A DNA stretch of 64,000 nt from NCBI GenBank assembly GCA_021209875.1, contig JAGYVD010000004.1:4625001-4689000 (forward strand). The letters run 5' to 3'. The translations under genes and the position numbers were made by a program. Source of the DNA: Rosellinia necatrix (lineage: Eukaryota; Ascomycota; Sordariomycetes; Xylariales; Xylariaceae). Positions within the stretch are counted from its first letter, which is position 1; each line of letters opens with the position of its first letter. The notes under the pieces are model-generated. The model searched no databases, was not told the DNA's origin, and was given only the letters and a program-made list of their open reading frames with translations. Positions 55,125 through 64,000 of the stretch are shown here, piece by piece.

Positions 55125-56918
55125 ATGGTTGGATATAGCCGAGTCCTGGGCTTGTTCGGCCTTGTGTCGGCCGCTCAAGCGCTACAGAGGTCATCACTGC
55201 CCATTAGCGAGCTCAAGAAACAGGTATGATGGTCAAATCCCCCACGCGGGCCTTGAGGGGTGCCGTAGACGATCAATTGGAGCTCACACGCGACGGCGAA
55301 ATAGGTTCAAGGCGTCAACAGCCTGAGTGCTCGAGATGTTGAGCTGCAGGCGCTATACCCTGAGTATAACCTCTCGACGCCCATCGATCACTTCCACAAC
55401 GACACCCTCTACGAACCACACTCCGACGGCAAGTTCAACCAACGTTACTGGTTCGATGCCCAATACTACAAGCCTGGTGGGCCCGTGATTGTGTTGTGCG
55501 GTGGCGAGACCAGCGGCGCCGGCCGACTCCCATTCCTGCAAAAGGGCATCGTGTACCAGCTTGCCAAGGCAACAAACGGGTTGGGTGTTATCTTAGAGCA
55601 CCGGTACTACGGTTCGAGCATTCCGACGAAGGACTTCAGCACGGAGAGCCTCCGCTTCTTGACCACGGATCAAGCGCTTGCCGATACCGCCTATTTCGCC
55701 AACAATGTCAAATTTGCTGGTCTTGAAGATGTCGACTTAAGCCCCTCCACGACACCTTGGATCGCCTATGGTGGCTCCTACGCCGGCGCATTTGTCGCCC
55801 TTTTGCGGAAATTGTACCCCGACGAATACTGGGGAGCCATCTCGTCTTCTGGTGTGCCAGAGGCTATCTGGGACTACTACAAGTATTTCGAGGCCGCTGC
55901 CGTGTACGGCCCCGCTGCTTGCGTCGAGAACACCCGGAAGATTACCGACATCGTCGATAAGATCCTCATCGGCAAGAAGGGCAGCCCGTATGTCGGTAAG
56001 CTCAAGAGTGTGTTTGGGCTCCCCAACGTCACTCACGACGCCGATTTCGCAAGCGCCATCAATGGCGGTATCTACGGCCTTCAGAGTCTCAACTGGGACC
56101 CCACGCAGAGCTCTAACCAGTTTTTCGACTACTGTGACATTGTCGCGTCGGACAAGGTTAAGTACCCTAAAACGGAGACACTGAGAGCCTCCGTCAACGA
56201 ACTTATTACTGTCGCCGGCTATGGTAATGAGGTTGATAAATTGTCAAACCACGTGCTCAACTACGTTGGCTACTACTCCCGCAGCGCTGCTGCGTGTACG
56301 GGTGAGGACCAAGATGAATGTTTCGGCACGTACGACTCGGAGTTCTATAAGCAAGATGACATCGCTCAATCGTGGCGCCTCTGGCCTTACCAATACTGCA
56401 CACAGTAAGTGACACGCTCCCGAAGTAAAAAAAAAAAAAATGTGATCATGTGATGTTAACATATAGACAGATGGGGTTATCTCCAGACTGGCAGTGGCGT
56501 TCCCGCGAATGAGCTACCCCTCATCTCGCGTACCATCGATCTTGACTACTCCTCAGTCATTTGCCGGGAGGCTTTCAACATCTCGAAAACCGCAGATGTC
56601 GACGCCATCAATAAATACGGCGGCTTCGACCTCAGCTACCCTCGCCTCGCCTGGGTGGATGGCGAGTGGGATCCGTGGCGCGCGGCGGGCGTGCACGCGA
56701 TCGGGCTCCCCGAGCGCGAGTCCACCACCTCGGAGCCCTATATCCTGATCGCCAAGGCCGTCCATCACTGGGACGAGAACGGGCTGTTTCCGAACGAGAC
56801 GACCGCCCAGCTCCCCCCGGCCCCTGTCGCCGAGGCCCAAAAGCAGGAAGCCATCTTCGTGAAGGCGTGGTTGAAGGAGTTCAAGAAGGAGCATAGCCAG
56901 TGTAAAAAGACGAACTGA
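55125..56918 (+). CDS. Secreted S28 serine carboxypeptidase (Pro-Xaa type)
   Basis: Three exons: 55125-55223, 55305-56404 and 56471-56918, giving 548 aa. A signal peptide (MVGYSRVLGLFGLVSAAQAL) is followed by a pro-region and an alpha/beta-hydrolase fold. IDHFHNDTLYEP and FNQRYWFDAQYY are typical of S28. The nucleophile Ser191 sits in YGGSYAGAFVALL. The acid Asp lies in WVDGEWDPWR and the His in VHHWDENG. The oxyanion-side HRYYGSS-like motif reads EHRYYGSSIPTKD. S28 enzymes cleave after proline in the fungal secretome at acid pH. The second intron ends at ACAG (56467-56470), giving QWGYLQTGSG; TAG at 56464-56466 would break frame. It is convergent with the acyl-CoA dehydrogenase. Confidence 0.92.
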
Positions 56919-57294
56919 AATATGCCTAGAGTCGTGACGAGTTACTGATAATGTTTTGTAGATACCGTAAGCGAGCCAGACGAGCTCTAATCTGGGTTCA
57001 GTATATTCACTTGGATTGGCTATAATCAATATCAATCTGTAATCATTCCCACGCCGGAATCATGTGCTCTTTAGTAGCACCGTAAAAGCGTCTCTCTCTG
57101 TGTTAACTCTATTTAATATCTTCTTTTACCCTTGGTGCTGAGGAATAAAATGGCACTTTACTAAGTTAGGCTTTTAACTATTCTCATTGACATGAGTGCT
57201 ATTTCATTTTATATACGCAGGAATTGCCGCAGTCCCCGTTCCCATGCCTCTCGTGCCATGTACAGGTAATAGCACATATATGGCCTGGATAGCT
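56919..57294. other. Convergent intergenic region
   Basis: AT-rich 3' flanks. No gene was seen. Confidence 0.5.
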
Positions 57295-58853
57295 TCAAAG
57301 CTTCGACTCCCCCATCACCGCACGCTCCTCTCCAAAAACAATGGCCTGGTCCAGCTCCAAACGAGCCCGCGTCCCGTCCGGCCCACCCGCCTGACCCGCC
57401 ACGGCCAGGCCCCTGCTGACGCAATACCGGCGATACATCTCCCGGACGGCGGGGCCGTCGGCGCTCCGCACGTCCAGGGCGAAGAGCACGGCCATGAGGA
57501 GCTCGGCCAGCGTCCAGAGGATGCGCCGCGCATCCGGCACCAGATCCTCCTGCGCACTCCCCCGTATCTCGGCCTTCAGTAGCGCCCACTTCTGCCGCAC
57601 GACGCCACCGCCATCGCCATCGCCGTCACCGCCATCGCCGCAAGACGAAGACAAGAAGACCCAGTCGAGCGCCTCGACGCTCTCGCCGCCGCCGGCCGGG
57701 TGCTTGAGCGCGCGCACGACGTCGGTGGCCAGCACGTCCGTGGTGCCCTCCCAGATGCCGAGCACGCAGGCGTCGCGGAACAGGCGCGCGACGTTGAGGT
57801 GCTCCGCCTCGCCGCCCTCGAGGTAGCCCACGCCGCCCAGCGCCTCCATGCACCCGTGCACGAGCGGGACCGCGCGCCTCGTCACGTACGCCTTGAGCAG
57901 CGGCGTCGCGACGCGCAGGAGCGGGGCCACGAGGCGCCGCGGCGGGGTGACGGCCGCCAGGACGGACGGGGAGGGGAGGGGAGGAGAGGGAGGAGGGAAG
58001 AGGGTGCTCGTCCAGCCCGAGCAGATACGCCCCGTAGAACGTCAGCAGCATCGTGGCGTGGTGCTCGATCGCCATGTCGGCCAGCGTGCGCACGTGCAGC
58101 GCGCTGTCGGCGAGCCGCACCCGCCGCCCGCGCCCGGCCCCGACCGTCCGCGCCGCCGCGAACGCCCGCGCCACCGACAGGCCCCGGCTCGCGTGGCCCG
58201 CGGCGCTCACGGCCGACCGCACCCGCGTGATCGTCAGCACCGGCGCGATCTCGTGCACGCCCCGCCCTTCGCGCCCGAGGAGCCACCCGCGCATCCCGCG
58301 CAGCTCGAGCTCCGCCGTCGGCAGGGGCCGCGTGCCCATCTTGCTCTTCAGCCGCGTGATCGTCACCCCGTTGAGCTCCGTGCCGTCGCCGCTACCGGGC
58401 CCACCGCCGCCGCCACCGCCGCCTGCAGAGGAGAAGGAGGGAGTGGTGGTGGTGGTGTTGGTGGTGATTGTGACGAGGGACGGGTTGTGGCGTCGCGTCG
58501 GCGCGTAGAAGGCCGATAGGCCGGTCCCGTGGGACGTCCGCGCGAGCAGGATCGTCATGTTGCTGTCCGTCGCGCTCGAGAACCACTTGAACCCGTCGAT
58601 GCGCCACGGGCCGAGCGGGATGCCCTCCGCCGGGTCGCAGAGCGGCGACGAAGGGGAAGACGCGGAAGGGATGGGGGTAAGGGGCTCGTACGTGGCGACG
58701 GTCTCGGTCCGCGACACGTCGCTGCCGCCCGCCCGCTCCGTCATCCACTGCCCGCTCGTCCACGCCGTCGCCGGGTCCCGCGACACCAGGTGCTCGTAGG
58801 CGTTGCGGAACACCCTGCGCTCGTCCGCGCTCAGGCCCGCGTCGTCGTCGTTT

Positions 58854-58888
<35 letters not shown>

Positions 58889-59583
58889 TTCGTCGCGGCG
58901 CAGGTGGTGCTGCAGCACCTTCGCCGCCCCGTCCGCCATCGCCGCCGGGCACCCGACGTTCGCGGACGACGACTCGAAGAGCAGCTGCCGCAGGTACTGC
59001 ACGACGCGCGCGTACCGGCCGAGGCCCGCCTCCTCGTACCCCTGGCTGACGAATCTGCCGGGCGGATGTGGTTTATTTTTAGTCTTGCTGAATAAGTCGA
59101 AGACGACTCGTTCGCTAGGGAAAAGGGAGGGTGAGGGGGGGTGGGGGGGGGGTAATATATATTGAATAACGTACCCCTTCTCGATGCTGAAATCCTGTAG
59201 TTTCCTCCAGCCCTCGGTGAGGACCAGCTTCGTGCTCATGGGCTGGCCGAATGCATTCCTGCCCCCGCCCGCCACGTACGGCTGGTTCCTCTCCGCGTCC
59301 GTCACCCAGTCGAAGACGTGCTGCTGCAGGACCTCATCTCCCAGGCGCGTTATCTCCGGCGCTACCGTCCGGGCGATGTCTGCGGGTAAGAAGACTGTGG
59401 GAGAGTCTGGATTAGTATTTTTCGTTTCTTTTTTCTTTCCTTTTTTTATTTTATTTTTTAATTTTTTTATATATATCTTCACTTACGCTTGAATACACGT
59501 TGAATGCTGGGATCGTGAAGAAACTGGTTCTTCAGCGTCGGCTGAGGCTGGAAGAAGCCCGTATTAGCACTGGCTGGCTCCAT
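57295..59583 (-). CDS. Acyl-CoA dehydrogenase (AidB-like), reading frame broken near the C-terminal domain
   Basis: Exons 59487-59583, 59175-59394 and 57295-59054; about 690 aa if the frame break is ignored. Start MEPASANTGFFQPQPTLKNQ is followed by FLPADIARTVAPEITRLG and GFVSQGYEEAGLGRYARV. The flavin-binding MTERAGGSDVSRTET and a LKSKMGTRPLPTAELEL segment are present. The C-terminal helical domain has MEALGGVGYLEGGEAEHLNVARLFRDACVLGIWEGTTDVLATD. These fit the AidB/ACAD11-like branch of flavoproteins that oxidise acyl-CoA. Frame changes by one base between about 57960 and 58010, in a C/T-rich run on the coding strand, without usable splice sites. This may be an assembly indel or a real lesion. 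A poly-Asp insert (coding strand of 58841-58896) and a poly-Gly run interrupt the fold. Confidence 0.8.
58841..58896. repeat. GTC/GAC trinucleotide run encoding poly-Asp
   Basis: About 17 near-perfect units on the coding strand (GAC), giving an Asp stretch broken only by Gly-Asn, inside the acyl-CoA dehydrogenase gene. Confidence 0.9.
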
Positions 59584-60687
59584 GTCCGCGCAAAGAGATA
59601 CTTGACGCACACATCGCACACATCGTCGGGGAATGGGGAGAGAAGAACAACTCTTGTATGTGTATTATGGAACCACCTATCTCCATGCCTGGGATGATGG
59701 TGCTGGGCTTGGTCTCGTGAGCAGCTGCCGCCCTCACCATCCCGGCAATAGTCGTCCATCTATAGAGCTCGTCCAGCACGCATTGCCGAGGTGCCCCACG
59801 GGATTGCTAGCGACACACATGCGTCGCCGTCGTGATGATGCGCGAAGTGGAAAGGCCAATATTGGCTTTCCGTTTCGAGCCAAGCAAGGTCAAGGTGCGG
59901 AATTGCGACCCAACCCCGGACGAATCAGGGCCAGCCCATGGATTATCGGACTGGGATACCTGTATATTATGAGGAGTAGCAGTGCGGTAGCTTTTCCGCC
60001 CGCCTAGACCTGCTGTCAACAGCATCCGCAGGGAATAAGGGCAATTGCGATGCCCTTTATCGCATCATGCCTGGAGACCACGAATAGTATACCTGTTCAA
60101 GACCCCTTTTTTTTTATATAAGCCTCGGCAAACGCCGAAGAATACGACTTTGCCTCTTCTGCATATTATCTATCCTGGGGTAGGGCGGAAGAGCGGAAGA
60201 GCGGAAGAGCAGAATTGGGAGAACGACTGTAATCAATAAGCAAGTCGAGGTTTCATCCATTCGCCTCGCCTCACCTCACGGGCCTAGATGATGGTGGTAC
60301 GTCATCAGGAATAAAAAAGGGACAATAATGGTATAATAATTAGTAGCGTCTAGACACATGTATGTATCCGCCGGACCACCTCGCCCTTGCCATGCCACTA
60401 CCCGAACTACACCAAACTACAGGCCAGCAACCGTCTTTCTCGGAATTGGCCATGTAGATGCATAGCGCCTTCGTGCTATAGTCAATTGAGAATAGACTCG
60501 ACAAGACCCAGTACCAAGACTTCGGATGTGGTCGCTTTTCTCTGCATTGATCTAATCTATCAAGCTAACCGGGCGCGCTCTGCTTAAGGTCTTCCCGCAT
60601 CCCAGTTTATGCGCCCTCGGTATGGTGTTTCCCCGGGGAGACCGCGTGTGAATCACTAAGCCCGGTCATTAAACGCGTTGAGGGGTA

Positions 60688-60705
60688 CCCGCAGCGAACT
60701 GCGGG
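60688..60705. other. Perfect 7-bp hairpin with 4-base loop
   Basis: CCCGCAG, loop CGAA, CTGCGGG. Isolated, without a following T-run; function unknown. Confidence 0.5.
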
Positions 60706-61519
60706 AGCGGAATATTAAGACAGCAGTGCATCGTTTGTAAATGTATAGGGTGGACGTAGGTGACGTTGAATCCTTGTACAGAGCACTTCCAGTAGTTAGC
60801 CACATTGTTTGTTTCGGCAAATTAGCACTAACTCACTCCGCGAAGAAAAAAAGAAAAAAAAAACCGTACCTCGAGATAATTGGCCTCCTACAGAGGTTTT
60901 TATGGATTTATTTATCTATTTATTGACATATTTATTTATCATGGATATTGTCATGTTACAGATGGACTGACAGTGGGAAGGTAATTCGCCTGCAAGATGT
61001 ACAAGTATCCAATGTCACGACAGGATTGAGTCACTATATACCTATATACCATGCTTGATAGTTGACAGATTCATCTTTTTCTTTTCTAATCACCATACTT
61101 ACCTGCCATGCGCCATACCTGGTAGCCACCGAGTGACATTCACCCCGCATATGTTACTCCAATGTCCAACCTGCAGAGAAGTGCCCAATACCAACCACGA
61201 CGGCACAAACATTTTACCATGCTCACTCACCCCGTTCATATGCACCACCTATCACTATCCCATCCAACACAGTTTCTTTTCCCACCACAACAATATCACA
61301 CCAGGCTCTCCCACCGACCAATGCCAATAGACAAGCAAAGCACTCTAGTCGGCGTCGCCCAAACGGCCTCTAGTTGCTCGCCGAACTATAGCAATATTAG
61401 CGTATCTCGAAGCAACGCCGTCCCGTCAGCACTAGATCGTTCTATCATAGATAGTTCATCGGGTACATGCATCCATACCATGTTTGTCATTTAGCGGAAG
61501 ATACCGACATCCGGGGAAC

Positions 61520-61536
61520 AAAAAAAAAAAAAAAAA
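61520..61536 (+). repeat. A17 homopolymer
   Basis: Seventeen consecutive A in the intergenic region. Confidence 0.85.
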
Positions 61537-61840
61537 CCGTTTTGGCCCCTCCCCCCCCTCCCCACTAATGCTGCCGTGGGGGTTGTCTAGTGTAGGCTAC
61601 CTAATACTAGGTTAACCTTAAAGTCAAGTCATGTTGAGGGCGGAATTATGTATGTGCCAAAAAACGTAGTTATTGTACCTTACATACACTACTATATGTA
61701 TTATGTATGCGCTTGGCCTTGGCGTGCCGGAATCCGATGTTTATGGCGTCTTTGCCCTTCCGCAGCTTGGGCGTGCTCGTGCTCGTGCTCGTGCATTCAG
61801 CACTCGGGCATCGAGAAAATTGACCCGGGTACGTGTGTTG

Positions 61841-61876
61841 GGCTGGCTGGCTGGCTAGCTGGCTAGCTGGCTAGCT
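61841..61876. repeat. GGCT/GGCTAGCT tandem repeat
   Basis: Four-base GGCT units pass into eight-base GGCTAGCT units, each of which is itself near-palindromic. Confidence 0.85.
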
Positions 61877-62404
61877 CTCGATCTCTGTTTGATCATTTTT
61901 ATCCTGGAAGATGGGGATCATGTTTGTGTCGCGGTAGTTATAACTAGTTAGCGTGTTATACTATTCGTGATTGCCCCCAAGCGCTTAGCGGTCCCGTTTT
62001 TCGCTTGACAGTTTGCCCCCCGCGCGAGTCGATTGGGTTAATGTGCAGGCGACGTCGTAGAGTTCAATTCAAGTGCCTTAGCGGGAACTCAGATGTCTAC
62101 CTAGGTAGATTCACGACTTGAGTTACCAGGTAACAAACATTCGTTATCGCTTGTAGCAATACAAGAAAAACTACACATAGCAAACAAATATTGATGGGCA
62201 TGTTTTGAGGCAACTTTCAATGGCACAATAGCATGTTTTACTTTCGATGCCGACGTACGTTAGATAATTGCCCTTTACACAAAAGAACGCTTCATGTATT
62301 GTGCAACTACCAGTAGCTCGATACAAATTATATACAATGTTTTTCTAGGTTATTCGTACATACATACTACAAGGTGCCTCAGCTTATTTAGCCAAGGTTA
62401 CCGT

Positions 62405-64000
62405 CTATCGGTTGTGCTTTCGGCGTAGATCTAGATATTGCCCAAGCACCGAATCAGTGCTTTGGTTTCTCGAATGTTTTTCCGGCCGGGAGCCTCTTCC
62501 CGGCCGCGAATCTCTTCCCCCGTGGTCGACTTTCCAGAACGTATCCTCAGCTTCATCTGTAGAGCTGGGACTTTGGGCCGTGGTGTGGAATTGAAACTCG
62601 CGACTGAGTCTCTCCTCTGCAATGACATCTAAACCGGCCCCATCACGACCGGACGAGGTCGTGATGGTGCTTGAACGCGACTGCGATCCGGATCGGTGAT
62701 GCATCCGCTGTTTCGCTTGGTTCTCCCTCTCTTCCTGTGCCTCGCCTTCCATGAGCTCACGCAGAATCCCACGGCCTTCCTCGCGGTCTGCTTCGCTTGC
62801 GATGTCTAGCCCCCAGGCTTTGAGGAACATTGCCTCTCCTCGGTATTGTCGGTGAAGCCAAAACCTCTCTTTCGAGGTGAGTTTCTGCTCCGCCCCCCGT
62901 CGATGCCCGTCGGCCTGTTCCTCGACCTCCCTTGGTGGGCTCCTCTCCGTACCTCTGTCACTCGAGCTCGACCGTCCCCTGCTATGTGACTGCTCACGGG
63001 TCCTGCCGTGGCTAGCCAACTTCGTCCCCGAGATGGGTGGTAGAGGCGCATTGGGCGGGGCGCTCGTAAGTGGTGGCAATGTCTGAAGATCCTGGATAAC
63101 CTTTAAAGGTTTTGGGGAACGCCTCGTACTTTGGGGTTCTTGGGCTCGGAAGTCATATGACGACAAGTCATGAGTGCCTGGGCTTTCTATCCTTTCCGGA
63201 GCGGTGTGCTGCGACGATGAGTCTCCCCATTCTACTGGTCTCAGAGCTTCGGCGTTCGATTGCGTTCGCCGAAGATGGACTTCTTTTACTCTTAATGGAG
63301 CAACTTCTCCGGTAGTTCGGTTGGTCGGTCGAGGAGGCGCATAGCGTGAGGCCTGAGATAAGGAAGTCGACCTCTGGGGAAATTGCATGGCCCGGTGTGA
63401 GTTCGCCTCTTGGTGGTCCGGCGGAGATGATGTCTGGGGCCTGAGCGGCGAGACGGCCGCAGGGGGGCTATTCGGGATCACATTACTCGACGAACTGGGT
63501 GACAATGGAGAGGGTAGTTCCAGGTCTCCCTCGGCAGTATCTGCGATCGAGTTCACATAGGGATAGACCGTTTGCAACGCTAGATTCCGTGGCTCGTTCT
63601 TACTCTTATCCGCCTCTCCCCCCTCTGTCTGGAGCGCAGGAAACCATTGAGTTATGGGCCGATCACTATCAAAATTGGTGCTGCCGTGTATTTCGCTCGG
63701 ACTATCTTCCGGGCTTGCAATGGCGATGCCTATCCCAGGCGGGTTCGGTGGCGGGGGGTTGAAAGCCCATTGGGTTAGAGGGCGCTCGGTTGGCCGCGAT
63801 CGATCTGGCGCGGGAAGCTCCAGCACCTCAAAAGCCGTGCCCACACGTGCGCCCCCGAGATGGATGATCTCTGGCTCGGCAACGCGCTTAGGGTTACTAT
63901 TGGAACTGGTTCAATCAGCCACGATCGGATGTAGGTGCACACATAATTTTTTACTAGTAGGGTAGGTAGCCTGGAGTGGTAGGAGAATTGGTATTGCGTA
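62405..64000 (-). CDS. Ser/Pro-rich protein of unknown function, 5' end outside window
   Basis: Two exons are visible: 63955 to beyond 64000, and 62405-63896. The intron at 63897-63954 has donor GTAAAA, a CTGATTG-like branch and acceptor AATAG. Splicing joins SPTTPGYLPY to YNPKRVAEPEIIHLGG in frame. The first in-frame codon of the long exon is not an ATG, so the gene continues past the right edge. About 510 residues are visible, mostly disordered Ser/Pro/Arg. Two similar motifs (ERPLTQWAFNPP and DRPITQWFPAL) lie near the start. A conserved-looking helical block follows near the end (TSKERFWLHRQYRGEAMFLK and ADREEGRGILRELMEGEA). It ends LDLRRKHNR. I recognise no named family. Confidence 0.75.

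Larger units (their letters stand above)
59584..62404. other. 2.8 kb intergenic, no gene seen
   Basis: Contains a hairpin at 60688-60705, an A17 run at 61520-61536, and a GGCTGGCT/GGCTAGCT tandem at 61841-61876. Frames are short and show no protein features. No tRNA-like cloverleaf was recognised. Confidence 0.5.

Noticed and set aside
57960..58010. An intron to explain the acyl-CoA dehydrogenase frame change
   Set aside because: The coding strand there is almost pure C/T without an AG acceptor; the only nearby GT-AG pair would give an intron of about 25 bases.
57700..59095. Long Arg/Ala-rich frames opposite the acyl-CoA dehydrogenase
   Set aside because: Composition shadows of a GC-rich exon; no family features.
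60688..60705. tRNA or terminator at the hairpin
   Set aside because: A single 7-bp stem without other arms and without a T-run; reported only as a hairpin.

Overview
This window is nuclear DNA of a filamentous ascomycete, most likely a sordariomycete (placement below class is a guess). The genes have several short introns of about 50-95 bases with GT donors, CTAAC/CTGAC-like branch points and AG acceptors. The families are typical of filamentous ascomycetes: Zn2Cys6 regulator, sedolisin, S28 peptidase, DUF1996, P450, NB-ARC/TPR receptor. Intergenic DNA is long and rich in GTACCTA/TAGGTA motifs and microsatellites. I saw no operons, tRNA or rRNA genes, CRISPR arrays or intact transposons.

Layout, left to right: M18 aspartyl aminopeptidase (-, 1115-2935); cytochrome P450 (+, 4022-6009); SPX-EXS phosphate protein (-, 6485-9722); leaderless GH18 protein (+, 12130-13140); small unknown protein (+, 14013-14700); secreted sedolisin (-, 15833-17782); NCS1 nucleobase permease (+, 20382-21899); Upc2-type Zn2Cys6 regulator (-, 22159-23975); secreted saponin-hydrolase-like protein (+, 24754-26655); weak Gly-rich ORF (27256-27498); unknown low-complexity protein (-, 28384-29218); pICln (+, 29742-30776); 1112-residue single-span membrane protein (-, 31309-34647); secreted DUF1996 protein (-, 36171-38093); a 4.7 kb gene-free block; auxilin/Swa2-like J protein (+, 42824-45634); MFS sugar transporter (+, 47994-49937); broken NB-ARC/TPR receptor gene (-, 50546-53019); S28 serine carboxypeptidase (+, 55125-56918); acyl-CoA dehydrogenase with a reading-frame break (-, 57295-59583); and a Ser/Pro-rich protein that runs off the right edge (-, 62405-64000).

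The most interesting stretch is 20.4-26.7 kb. A regulator resembling sterol-uptake factor Upc2 is transcribed divergently from a secreted protein resembling saponin hydrolase. Their 778-base shared promoter holds one exact TCGTATA, the known Upc2-family core, and six TCGTTYA motifs spaced exactly 11 bases apart. I infer a candidate saponin/sterol-responsive locus. Gene identities rest on sequence reading and family knowledge; the regulatory link is a hypothesis.

The other genes look like ordinary housekeeping (aminopeptidase, SPX-EXS, pICln, auxilin, acyl-CoA dehydrogenase) or secretome/accessory functions (sedolisin, S28 peptidase, DUF1996 protein, P450, sugar transporter). The immune-receptor-like gene is clearly decayed.
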